A DNA stretch of 64,000 nucleotides from Ceratorhiza oryzae-sativae (Eukaryota > Basidiomycota > Agaricomycetes > Cantharellales > Ceratobasidiaceae), in the NCBI GenBank assembly GCA_030998015.1, contig JARWMV010000010.1:1-64000 (forward strand). Direction: 5' to 3'. Shown here in pieces: positions 45,898-57,874 of the stretch; the stretch's first letter is position 1, and every line of letters begins with the position of its first letter. The notes below the pieces were generated by a model. It ran no database searches. It saw nothing but the letters and a program-made list of their open reading frames with translations, and had not been told where the DNA came from. The position numbers were made by a program, and so were the translations under genes.

Positions 45898-48800
45898 GTT
45901 CATGCACTTGTTTGATAGGAAGAGGCACCACATCCATTTGTGTAGCTGGTCAATGGCATCAAATTCAATTTGAGGTCCTCAACTCAAAAGGCTACTACAA
46001 TCTGTTGCTCAGCAAACCCTGGCTATGCACTGCAGGAGCAATGCAGGTGTTTGCTGGGGATACACTTCAAATTGCTGGACCCAATGGCCCTATCAAGCTA
46101 CAAAATGGCCACCCACTTCCAGCCACAGCCACCAAACCAGCACTGCCACTGCTGACCAAGACTAACAACAAATTGCTTCTGCAATCAGCACCAACTCAGG
46201 ATGAACCACAAGCAGAACAAAAGAAGGACATACAAGATGAAGACAGAGGTGAACAGGCACCTGGTGAGTGCGTTCCACTCCAGCGTAGCAAGAGGCTGCA
46301 TAGAGAGCAACCTGAAGAGCATGATGAGTTGGATAACCCATTTTGGTTGAGTGAGTTGATGGTAGAGAGGCTAGAGAGCATGATTGGGATGGACACTGAG
46401 TGTGCGATAGAGGACACCCAGGAGGATCATATGTGCAACCCCTTATGGGGTGAGCCAGTGGAGGTGCAGAAAGTGGAAACAGAGTTGGAGGATGAGTTCC
46501 TTGAGTGAATGTGGAGGCTAGCATGGCAGGAGCAAGAGGAGCATACACAGAGGGAGATATTACTGACAGAACTCACTGAACAGGATGCAAAAACATACCA
46601 TTTGCAGGATGTCATTGACCAGGCCCTTCAGTCAATTGAACAAGCAAAAGGACCAATCAGCATCTTTGTGCTGGACAAAGAACCTGCAGAGCGCCACCCT
46701 ATGGCCCAGAAAAGAATACCAATGCCACCTACCCCCAACTTGGCACAATCAAAGATCCCATTTGGCGCCAACTGCATGACAGACAAACTTAACAAGGTCA
46801 CTGTGGGTGAAGATTTGACACCAGAGCAGTGTGATCAGGTTAGAGGTCTGATTAGTGAGTACACTGATATATTCGCCTGTTCTCTTTCAGAAGTGCTGCC
46901 AGTCAATTTTGCACAGATGAAATTGGACATATTGGAAGGGACCCACTTCCCTCACTGAGCAGGCCAGAAACAGCTAATGGAACCCCAACAAGAATGGCTG
47001 TACAAGACTCTGGACAACATGGAGCAGGCAAAGATCATAGCAAAAGTCCCACAAGACCAAGTGCTTGCAGTCTTGCCAACCAACATCATGCCAAAGCTGG
47101 GCAGAGCAGAACTGCCGAGCCTTGCTTCTCTCTGGAGGATGGTGAATGAGCAGTGCAGGCTCTATGACCTACCTGTTATGTGGCCAGACATTGAGGTGGA
47201 AGATCTGGAGAATGCACCAAGTAGAACTGAGACTAAGTACCACTTGGTCCATAATTTTGCTGCTGTTAACAAGGTCACCCAGCTGCACCCATTCCCAGTG
47301 GGTGACTTGCTGACCATGCACCACAAAATTGCTGGTCACCAATGGATCTTGGTCATGGACTTCCTGGCCAGGTTCAATGCCATACTGGTTGCCCCAGAGA
47401 GCATACCCTATACAGGGTTCCATGTTGATGGTCAAGGCTATTATGTGTACCTGCACATGCTGTTTGGTCTCACTGGTGCGCCCACCATGTTTTGCAAGAT
47501 GGTGTCTGCAGCATTCCACAACCTGATTGGGAGTGTGCTCAAGGTGTGGATGGATGATGTAGCCACCACTTGCAATGAGTTCAAAGTCAGAATAAACAAC
47601 CTACAAGCTATATTTGCTAAGTGTCACACACACGGCCTCTTGTTGTCTCCCACTAAAACCATTTTGTTCATGTCAGAGGCCCGTTTTGCAGGTGCAAGGT
47701 GTTCCTCAGAAGGCATTTGACCAGACCTCTCAAAGGTTTGGGCAATCCTTGAGTGGCCAGAGCCCAAAACAGCACTTGACATGCTCAGCTTCCTTGGGTG
47801 CATCAGTTCTTATTGATCCAAGATCAAAAACTATGCTTGTATTGCACAGCCGCTCTTGGACCTCACAAGAGATATTCAACCACCGCAAATCAACATGTCA
47901 AACAATAAACAGGAGTACAAACAAGCACTCAAAGACACATGAATCGCCCTCAGCAAAGAAGTCAAACAGGCCTTTGCAACCCTCAAGACAATTCTTATGA
48001 GCAACATGGTCATGTGATCCCCCATCTATGATGGTTGGCCCTTCATTGTGACAACAGATGGATCAAAATATGGCTTTGGAGCTGTCTTGTCACAAATGTT
48101 TGACATGACAGACAGTTCTGGAGTGACTTGCCAGGTGATGTACCCCATTGCATTTGTGTCTAAACAAACCTCATGCACAGAAGAAAGATACATCCTGTTC
48201 CTTCTAGAGTTTGCAGCTCTCAAGTTTGGATTGGACAAATTTGATAACATCATATTTGGTCAACCAATTGAGCTCAAGATGGACTGCAAGGCCCTAGCAG
48301 ACCTCCTTGGCAATGACAAGCTTAATTCAACTCATGAATGCTGGTGGGAGTCCATTATTGCAAGACACATAGTAGCAGTCTGGCATAAGCCAGGGACAGA
48401 GAACCAAGTGTGTGATGCGCTCTCTTGCATGTACAAGTCACACCCAGATGATGACACAGGTCCCAGTGCAAATGACATGGTTGATCTGGGGTGGGAGTCA
48501 GCTAAGGGACTTGTGAATGACATTTATCACCTCCTCCACAACTCTGAATCTGCCCTGTTACTCAAGCGCTTCCATGATGATCCATTCTTCACTGACATCC
48601 TGCTCTATCTCATGTTTGACATGGCAGAAGACAGCAAAACTGAATTGGCAGAAGAGGAGCAAGCAAGGAAGAGACAAGCACACTGAGCGCAGAACTACCT
48701 TGTTGAAGACAGGAAACTGTGGCTCTTGAAGGGCAAAACAGGGACAAAAGTTGAGTGCATACCATCCTCCAAGACTAAATCACTGGCATTGGCAGTTCAC

Positions 48801-50025
48801 TTGGCAGGAGGACATTTTGGGTGTGATATGACAATACTTGTGCTGCAGTCACATTATTTCTGGCCTGAGATGCAATGAGATGTAATCAAGACTGTCACAT
48901 CTTGCCCATGCTGCAAGAACTTTGGCCCACAACTGCTCTTGGCTCAAATGCAACCTATCATGTGATCTTGGCTGTTCAACCTACTAGTTGGGGATTATGT
49001 CTTGCTCCCAAGCAGACACAGCAGGTTCAAAACTGTGCTTGTACTCATAGACGTCTACAGCAGGTTTATGTTCACCTTCCCCCTCAAGGGCCCTGGAACT
49101 GGCAAATTCACTGTCAACATGCTGACCAAGATATCCAATGTCCTGCTCACCCCCCACTTGTTTATGGCTGAAGGTGGTTCCCACTTCAACTGCAACAAGG
49201 TTTGAGACTGGCCAAAGAGCTGCAAGGTGCAGCTGCTGAAGACTCCTCTGTATGCACCCTGGGCAAACAGTCTGGCTGAGGGCTCAATCAAACTCCTAAT
49301 TGGTCAACTGAAGGCCTTGTGTACCTCTACCATGGGAGAATCACCAGAGGAAGATGGCAACCTGTCAGGCATGCCAGCATCTTGGCTGAAGTACCTCTTG
49401 ATGGCCACCACCCAGCTCAATGACTGGGTACTCCTCTCATTCAGATACACACCACACGAGTTGCTCACCAGCCAACCCTGTGGTGAACACCAAACCCAGC
49501 TGAGTCACCCAACCTCTGACCCAACCAGCTCTGAAGTTGAGATCAACATGGCACTGATGTATGCTCTCAGGCAGGATGCATATGCTCAAGCCCTTGAGTA
49601 TGCAAACAGACACAAGTGCACATTTGACAAGAACATCCGACCAATTGAATTCAAGCCAGGCAATCTTGTACAACAATATGATGCTTGGTGGGACAAAATG
49701 CACAGCTCCACCTGCAAATTAGTGCCACATTGGTCTGGCCCACTTTGAGTCATCTCCTGCACCCTCAACTCCTACACCCTCAAGGACCTGCATGGTCAAC
49801 CATTTGCCACTGCTGCCCATACAAGACTCCTTCACCCATTTGTCACTTGTCTGGGGTCCACACTTGCAGCCTATGCAGTCAGACTTCACTGTGCCCACCT
49901 CCTTGACCCAACTGCCACCTGGCCCATCTCTCCTCCTTTGTTGTATGATCTGCCATCCACTCCTTGTCCCAAGTCCAAGTTCCCCCTCAAATGCAAAGAT
50001 GCAACTCAACCAAATAATTACTAGA
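45898..50025 (+). pseudogene. Gypsy-B pol, 5'-truncated and decayed
   Basis: The sequence enters within the protease (FEVLNSKGYYNLLLSKPWL) right after T1. It continues through an acidic linker, RT (HLVHNFAAVNKVTQLHPFPV, HMLFGLTGAPTMFCKMV, VWMDDVATTC), RNase H (VTTDGSKYGFGAVLSQ, MDCKALADLLGNDKLNSTH), the integrase zinc region (HLAGGHFGCDM, SCPCCKNFG), the integrase core (VLVLIDVYSRFMFTF; MAEGGSHFNCNKV, where the second Asp is Glu; NSLAEGSIKLLIGQLK) and a C-terminal tail (FKPGNLVQQYD). I count at least eight stops (46,506, 46,956, 47,718, 48,684, 49,203, 49,746 and others). Gag and the 5' LTR are missing. Confidence 0.88.
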
Positions 50026-50174
50026 CAATAACAAGCTAAGTCACACCCTTCATACCATGTCCATATATATCCAACCTGCACATACCTATTGCCTCATTTT
50101 ATCTATTCAAGCATACCTTGACTTCTTCTTCTATTCAGGTTTCCTCAACAGTCTGAGGACAGACTTTGCCATAT

Positions 50175-50185
50175 GGGGGGGGACC
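50175..50185 (+). other. Gypsy-B polypurine tract
   Basis: Eight consecutive G residues followed by ACC lie immediately before an LTR start TGTAGTAGG at 50,186. Position and composition are those of a plus-strand primer. Confidence 0.7.
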
Positions 50186-50537
50186 TGTAGTAGGGGCTGG
50201 AGACCAGGGTGTCTGGTGGAGCACTGGTGGTCATGTGATCTGTATCTAGTGTTGTGTCTACATCATCTTGTCCACCATCACCTGTGTGATTGCAGCGTGT
50301 CCACTGGTAAACACTGTGGGCTGCAGAACAGTCTGACTCCTACCTGGTAGGGTATATAATAAGGGTAAAGCAAGCCAGAAACCCTCAGCTTGCTTTATCT
50401 TGTCCACCACCAGGACTTCACTTGCACACACTGTAATAACACACACACATACACAATAGATAGACATATATAAACTGTACCAACATAACCACTACTTAAG
50501 ATAGACCAAAGGGCCAAGAGCAAGAGGGGTCTCAACA
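50186..50537 (+). repeat. Gypsy-B 3' LTR
   Basis: 352 bp from TGTAGTAGGGGCTGG to GGGGTCTCAACA, with a TATA-like gggtatataataagg near 50,350. The part downstream of the TATA box is closely related to the solo LTR at 42,612-43,226 (inverse orientation), but the upstream U3 part is mostly different and shorter. Confidence 0.8.
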
Positions 50538-50546
50538 CCAAGGCCC

Positions 50547-50804
50547 TTGTATGCTACAAGGGAGGTAGAGCAGCAGTCAAAAACCATAGTTGAATCATAC
50601 ACCAACAACAAAACAAAGCACCAACTCAAAGTGGAAGCAGAATTAACCTGCTATAAATGCAGGAAGAAGGGCCACATTGACCCTAACTGCCCCTCAAAAG
50701 GGGTTATTGCTGCTAAGGATGTTGAGCCAGTTATTGAGGAGGGAGAACCTCCTGATGATGATGCCATCAATATAGCAATAGCTTATGTGTTGACTGCTGA
50801 ATTG
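50547..50804 (+). pseudogene. Gypsy-C gag fragment with zinc knuckle
   Basis: The frame reads TCYKCRKKGHIDPNCPSKG (CCHC intact) and a following acidic segment (EEGEPPDDDAINIAIAYVL). It ends where solo LTR 3 begins. Upstream it is cut by the gypsy-B LTR. It therefore belongs to a further gypsy element of which nothing else is recognised nearby. Confidence 0.75.
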
Positions 50805-52094
50805 TGTTACAGGTCAGGGTACACTGAGGTTTCTGTATCTTAAGGATGTAAGATAGGTTAGTATTTGCTATTTGTGCTCAATACTTCTTAGACTTGAGTA
50901 AAAAGGCTCCATGTAGTTCAATGCAATCAAGTAACCCTTAAAATAGTCTTAATCATTCACAGTATAAACTGACTAATTTAGAGTTATAAAGAGCAAGACT
51001 ACTATGGTCAGGTTCCCTTAGATAGCTTAAATGTAGTTCAGCCCTAGCCACTTGGACTAACTGATACTAATCTTAATTCTAGTTTAAGCAGTTGTTTATG
51101 GAGTTAATGGTGTACTGCCTAATGCATGTACTGTACCTCAAATCCTAATAGATATTTATAGTTCTATTGATTAGTACTAAAGTCATGCTCAATCAGGCAA
51201 GAAAGTATCCTTGTATATCTTTGTATATAGGATACTTATCAATCACACAGAATATAACTATATTTGACACTACTTATGATTCAGACTAGTTACAAAGAAT
51301 CACACAGAAATATATAAAAGAGAAAAGAGAACCAATAGCTGTCTGGGTGAGTAGAGGGGGAGGAGGAGGTGCCTGGAAGGGCCTCAGAGGAGGTCCTTCA
51401 ATACCCTGCAGAGGGCATTCCAGAGCCAAATAGTTGCATGCATGACTATTTGATCATCAAAGGAGGGTAGTCCTATACAGGAGGACTCCAATTACCCCAT
51501 ATTGGAAAGAAGGTTAAGGATTGGGAGTAGATCAAAAGGCTGCATGCCAAGGAAGACATGCTATTGGCTGTTTCATATATTAGTTATAGTATATATATGC
51601 ATAGAAATGAGCTAACATCTCAGTGAGTCATAAAGTGAGCCAAGGAAGCATCTAGATCAATTGGAGTGGCTCTCCTGACTCACTTGAGTCAGTGGATCTT
51701 GTTTGATGATCCAATCAGGTCCTGACAATGTTTGGACTGCATCAAGCCAGAGATTGTTTCAATAGACAGGAGCTTTGGTCAGAAGATGTGCCCAAAACTT
51801 AGCTATCAAATGAGTACTTGATCACTGCTATAGCATAAGCAATTGCCAAGATATAAGCAATGCAATCCAGCAATTAAAATTACCTTGAAGGTGGAAATAT
51901 TCAACCTGCATACCTCACTGAATTCTTAAGATAAAATCATGATGAAATATGTGTTTGGAAGAGGAAGATTTATACTATTTTATGAAGTACAAAATAGTAC
52001 AAATTGAACACATACAAATTCATTCAGATTCAGGATTGCATTGGAGTTGGCAAGGGCAGACTATAATGAAATAAAATGTTAGTAATTCATAACA
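50805..52094 (-). repeat. LTR copy 3 of the 1.3-kb family (antisense)
   Basis: About 1,290 bp from TGTTACAGGTCAGGGT to TTAGTAATTCATAACA. The flanks (aattg / ttctg) do not match, so a simple insertion is not supported. The island that is CpG-rich in copies 1 and 2 (about 51,715-51,960 here) has lost essentially every CpG. TGACTCA sites remain at 51,624-51,630, 51,676-51,682 and 51,685-51,691. Confidence 0.9.
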
Positions 52095-54600
52095 TTCTGA
52101 GAGTGCCAACAACATGTCCACAGACAACTAAATCTGGAGCATTTTTTCAGTTGTTGCCAAAATGTCTCAGCATTCTTGTGGGCTCTTTTTTTCATCCAAT
52201 GATTTTCCTTTCATAGTGCCTCAATTTTGTGTGCACTTGTTGATGGACTACTAGTATAAAATCTCCTCATCTCTCCTGCCTTCTTCACCTGCTCTCTGTC
52301 TGTTGTCTCATCTTTTGTTGGCTTCTTTCCTCTGATGGCTTATGCTGTGTGCAGGTCCTCAGCCACCACTCTATTACTGTGTGCTTGTAATTTTCTTTTA
52401 CATCATCATATCCACTTCTTACCTAGGTTTTGCACAGATTAACTCCTGCCAGATGCAACTTTTTTAGCTCAACAATTAATCCCAAAGTGTTGATTGCTCT
52501 GTACTGTAATTAGCTAGCCACAATGAATCAAAACACCTCCTATCTCATATGTTTTTTCTGGTTTCCAGGTTCAGATCTGAGTATTTTGTTTTTCTACCAA
52601 TGATTTGATTGTGTTTGTGACCCCTGTTTTAAGAAATAATTAAGACCCCAATATCTGTTTGATGCACACCAAATCTCAATCAGCTAATCTGATCAGCCTT
52701 GTGAATCCTGTCTACATCTAATCTAATTTTCTATGGGCAATGTTTGGGTGGGTAATTCAATCTGTAATTCCACTTGGTAATCAAGCTTAATTGTACTTGT
52801 ATCTACCTTTTGTGATCAAAAGTAACTAGCCAACATAAATGATCTCTAAAGTCACAGATTGTAATCAGGTGTTATTACTCCATGTAATCATATTGCTTAA
52901 TTACACATGTAATTAAGAAAATAATACAAGGGGGTTTTGTTATGGTTTAACTGGTTTAATACCATTTATTAATTGTAATTTTACCTACGACTTTTTGCTG
53001 AGTTAGCGAGCACCTTGCTTTACTCTATTATATGTCTGCTGCTCTCACATCTACATTGTGTAAAAAGACTGGAGGTAGGCCGTAGTTTCATTATACTTTG
53101 GCCAGGACTATCAGTCTTCATGATATTATGATAGCATCCTGGTGCTACTTTCGAGCTTACCAGAGGATTTACAGTAGTTTCAGTCGATTACGAGTGGAAG
53201 GGGCTGTGGTATGGGATATCATAAGGCGATCCACTGGTGCTTGTGTATGTACATCATTCGACGCGCCGAAACACGCTGAATCCCACGGTGCCATTTTTGT
53301 CTTGGTACAAGGAGATTTGAGCAAGATATAGGCGAAATATATCTCCGGCCTGTTTTTTTTTTTGTCAACACCTCACCTAAGCGCCAGGTCCGGACCTGTT
53401 TGCAAAACGCAATAAACTCGCCTGCCATCTCGTCCCCAACTTCTCTTCCCCGTTAACACCGGTTATTTTGAACAGCTTCTGCAGGGCTGTTCTCCAGAAG
53501 TCATGTGTGCTCTTGAACAAATAGTACAACCATTCTACCTTTCTCCTCATGAAGCACTGGCGTCAGCTTCTCACCAACGAATGCAACCCCTGTTCCGCTT
53601 AGTTGATTTTCTCCCATATTTCCTGTCGTACTGTCAATTTTTTAACATATAATAGATTCCTCTGTTGGCTGCTGTAACGTGACCATTGACCATAACCTAT
53701 GGTGGATTGTATGCGCGATTTTATACGATTTTTAAGCTCGTGCAATTAGTTGCAATGAATGCCGGACTGTTCATTGTACACAGTGCAATTGGTGCATAAA
53801 ATGAACTGCTGCTGTGCTTACTGAAGGCATTCACTTGCCCCCGGTTTGGTTGCACCCACCATATTTCTAGAGCACCTTGTTCTGCGTACTAGTTGTTGAG
53901 TCTTGTGATTTTGAAGCCGAAAGTTCTCTAGTATTGTTTTTATGAATTTTTTTTCGCGTTTTGGTCCTCTAATTTCAGATCGCACAACTGGCTGATGTGT
54001 TTACATAGTAAAAGTGACACTGTTACATGGTTTGATCAGCGGTTAGATAAGGTTCCTTATATCTGTTGCGTATCTGCCTTACCTCACGAGCAATCCGCAT
54101 TGTGACGAAGCCGAAGAGTGGAGGTGCCTAGACAGGGGGTGGAAGGGAACAGCTTTAAGCTCCATCTGGGTCAGAGGCACCACGTTCGGCCGTATTGCAC
54201 ACACCTCTACCCCACGTTCCCACGCAGCAAATTCGGCTGATAAGAACTTATCGACGACTCCCATGATGTTCCAAAACAGAACTCAATACCTCTGCCCAAC
54301 CTCTGCCTTGGGCACTCCACAGCATTCATATCACACATCTTTGGTGAAATTTTACAATCTTTTGATTCAAGGGTTGACAACCGTGAGAGCGCGGCTGTAC
54401 ACGAGCCCGTCCAGTTGGGGCTACCAGATTGCGACTTTAACTTATCCCATCTGAACGGGGATGAGGTAGTAAAAGCGAAGGCATGTCCATAATGGGATTC
54501 TCGTGAGGCAGTCATCGGTTCACCTCACATGATACGCCCAGTGGTTTAACTGCATATGAAGAGCCCACACCCGTACTACAGATCTTTGTCTTCCACATAC
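52095..54600. other. Intergenic; CpG-poor to about 52,970, then CpG-normal
   Basis: No gene is recognised. Composition changes sharply near 52,970. The small frames from 53,098 on have no known motif. Confidence 0.45.
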
Positions 54601-54614
54601 TCCCCCTGCCCACC

Positions 54615-56068
54615 ATGAGCACACGGATTCCTATCACTTCATGCTCGGACGGAAGTAAAGTAATCGCTGACACCTATGTGGTGTGTAGTTCTAGCCCACC
54701 GCCTTATGCATCTGCTAATATAACTCATCTCAAGGTGAGCCTCAAACCAGGAAAAAAAGTAGAACAACATCTACGCAAAATATGCAAGGCACTACAGAAA
54801 TCTTCATGCGAGCAAGACATGCTGGTAATGCATGCATATGATTGCAAGTAGCGACACTCTTGCAGCAAGCATAATGCTCCTCACGCTCTATACGTACTGT
54901 TCCAGATATTGACGGGTACACGGCAAAGCTGTTCGGGAGCGCTCTCCATGAGGTGTGCTCCTCGGGAGATGTGGAGTCCATTACAGAAGACCGAGAAGCG
55001 ATATGGCGCTTCGGAGACGCATTGGAACCGCAGAGTAAGTGGAGATGAGTCAAACATGAGTGTGACAATGTAGATGAGGCCCGCGCAGTGACCGTCAGCC
55101 AGCACGTGCGTGAAGAGTATCATACGACTCAGCCAACTATCCAGAAGGTGCCTATAGCTACCTCAGCTCATGCTGGGGTTTCGCAGTATGTGTGGCCCGA
55201 ACACAATTCTTGAAATATTGACAATGTAAGTAGGGCAGCCCCTCCCAAATTCTTCGACACGCTTCAGGAGGTGGCCCGATCGGCCAAGGTTGAGAGTAAA
55301 AAGTATGATGGCACAGTGCACGCCTATGTACTAGATTTGGGTATTATGCTCGAGCATGAACAGTTTGAAAACCGTGCCATACAGTCCCGTTGGAGCTTCC
55401 TTCTAGGCGATCAGCTTGATACACACGGTCATGGTACCCACGTCGCTGGTATTCTCGGCGGCAAGGATTACGGAGTCGACAACTCGGTAACAATGATCTT
55501 GGTCAAGGTGTTGGGTCAGGGGGCTGGCGTTGACCCAGTTATAGCCGCAATCAAGTGGGTGACAGATCAGTACCTCCAATACAGGATACCAAGTATCATC
55601 AACATGAGTTTCATATTCCCTGGCGGGAGCATCACCCTGGTTGACAGAGCTGCCTCTCGTGCGGTGGAACAGGGGGTGCATGTCGTTGCTGCCGCCAGGA
55701 ACGATGGGGTGGATGCAGATAGTGTCAGCCCAGCGCGTGCGATGGGGGTCCTGACAGTTGGTGCTTCCGACGCCAACAGAAATATCTGGTCAGATAATGC
55801 TACTGGATGTACTTCGAACACCGGCTCGTGTATCAACGTATTTGCACCAGGGGAAAATATTTGGTCAGCAGCAATCACTGGAGCCAGTCACAAGCGCCAA
55901 AACAGCGGGACCTCGATGGCTGTGCCTCATGTCGCCGGAATTGTATCACAATTGATTCATAGAATGGGTCCACTTTCGCCGGATGTTGTGATCCAGTTCA
56001 TAGAGGCACTGGTGGAGCATTGGAGTGTCTCTTTCTCAGTTAATCATGAGTACCAGGGCACAACGTGA
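54615..56068 (+). CDS. Subtilisin-like serine protease (S8, proteinase K type)
   Basis: Exon 1 (54,615-54,680) joins across 54,681-54,734 to make DTYVVSLKPGKKVEQHLRKI, the I9 inhibitor propeptide. Exon 2 (54,735-54,843) is followed by a GC-AG intron (54,844-54,905), after which IDGYTAKLFG and EVCSSGDVESITEDREA complete the propeptide (to 55,034). One or two introns follow; the join up to 55,265 is unresolved and may be damaged. The catalytic domain then has all key residues: Asp in AYVLDLGIMLEHEQFENRA (about 55,335), His in DTHGHGTHVAGILGG, the oxyanion Asn in VVAAARNDG and Ser in NSGTSMAVPHVAGI. TGA at 56,066-56,068. I see no signal peptide at this start, so it may be intracellular or the start may be further upstream. 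It is the only clear host-type enzyme in the window. Confidence 0.75.
54844..54905 (+). other. GC-AG intron in the S8 protease gene
   Basis: The only join that keeps the propeptide in frame uses GCAAGT as donor and TTCCAG as acceptor (62 nt, phase 1), giving MHAYD-Y-IDGYTAKL. The donor is otherwise a perfect consensus with C instead of T. Confidence 0.65.
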
Positions 56069-57595
56069 GTGACCGTCGCATCACTGGTTCCCCGGAAGCC
56101 CTGACTTTCCAACACATAGAACTCGTTGGGTATCTAAAGCGTAGGGACAGTACGCATGCCGACTGCTGAAATATATGAATGAATGGTAGAAATGGATAAA
56201 TGATTGCATTGATCGACAGCCAATCTCACAAGGGTCGCAAGCGGGACAACTGCCAGTGACCGGTAGCCTACTCACCAAAGATGGATAACCTAGATCCTAT
56301 ATGCGGAATTTTCCGGTGGTGAGATCGAGCCCCTGGTCTACAAAGAAATGGTAACCCCTTCTCGAATATATGTCCATGATGTGTGATGTCATGAGTGCGT
56401 CTGTGCAACCCCGTTGCTCCAGAACACAGCAGTCGAGGTAATAATCCCCCCGAACCGGATCAGGCTGCATACATGTAAGTTACGACTAAATACAGATCCG
56501 AGACGCACGTGAAGATGCCCAATCAGGCGGCTCCGCCACCCGACAATCAACTATACATTAGAGCCTGTATACTGCAGCCTGTGGAGGTAAACAGACTAGT
56601 CTTAACCGCGATGCCCACGGCCCGAACCTGTAGGCGCTACACATCACATGGTCTTTGCCCGTGAGGACACACAGCCAACCACAACCGTTCGTGCGCTCTG
56701 GGTTTCGGTTTCTGCTTCGATCCACCCATTGAGATATCAGTGGCACTATCTGCTCTTGCATGTGCCACACAACAACTGCACGGTATTCCCGCAAAACCGG
56801 CCCCACTGTACGCCCATTTTGTGCGGAAAATCCACATCCCGTCCGGAAAATCCATATTCCCGACAATTTATTTTGATTTTCTGCATTCCGGGAAAGTTTC
56901 ATGTTGATGTCAGTTCACCAGAACAAGCAATTGGAGCAACTTTGCTCTCCAGCAACTCCCACCAAAATCAGGAATTTCCTGGTCATGTTGATGGCACCAA
57001 ATCAGATATCTCCATTGTAAAAATACCAGTAAATACTGGTTTAAATACCCATCATAGTCACAATTTGGTTGTCCTAATTTTCCACATTAAATGGGTTCCA
57101 AGTGCCGGTGCAACAACCCTGTGAACAGCATATACCATAGCCAACCCAGAAGATGGCCAAGGCTGGGAAACCAACCACTGGATGTTTTCTACCACATATC
57201 TTAATGGATTTGTAAAACTCCACACATACATGATCTCCTACATTTGAAGTATACATGCTCACAAATAGGTTCCAAACATGCAGCTACATTGATACATGCA
57301 GGTTTGGTGGGTTTGATGTCAACAGATGCTTTACACCCTTATAGACAAGCAACAACTGACAAAGAGAGTTGGCAACAAAATTAGAATGATATCTAGTTCT
57401 TCCTGGGCCTTAGTTACCCATTTGTTTGCCCTATAGCATACAGCTGCCTTCCCTAAACTGTAGGAGACTCATGTACTAGGCCTGTGCTTAAGTTTGGAAT
57501 ATTAACCACATGTTGGACTGCTATCCAACCATCCCACAAATCATGCCTGCTCACCATTGCTCAGCCAAAAGCTGAAAAACCAGCTTGTTGAATGT
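56069..57595. other. Intergenic, nothing recognised
   Basis: CpG-normal to about 56,900, CpG-poor afterwards. No gene or named repeat. Confidence 0.45.
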
Positions 57596-57866
57596 AGCAT
57601 AGTGCAGTGAAATAAAACACGTAAAATATGTATATGAGTGTATTCAAACAAGTGACTAGCTACTACATGAGAAACCAAGTATATATACATCTTGATCAGT
57701 AAGCATATACATAGCTGAGATATCACATAGAGAACAAGCAAAACAAGCAAAACAACAATGAGTAAGATGATGAGATAGAATGCATAAAAACAAGAGAGAT
57801 GAGTAAAGCATTTGCATTACAGTAATGTTACTTGCATAAGCACTGATGCACTTGTAATCTCCAACA
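57596..57866 (-). repeat. copia-2 3' LTR with polypurine tract
   Basis: On the minus strand it runs from TGTTGGAGATTACAAG (57,866) to CTACATTCAACA (57,596), 271 bp. The tract GAGGGGGAG (57,867-57,875) lies directly before it, as expected for a 3' LTR. The matching 5' LTR is not in the window. Confidence 0.85.
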
Positions 57867-57874
57867 CTCCCCCT

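Noticed and set aside
39429..52094. LTR copies 2 and 3 as the two LTRs of one full-length element
   Set aside because: The coding sequences between them run on the opposite strand, belong to several elements, and copy 2 has its own matching flanks.
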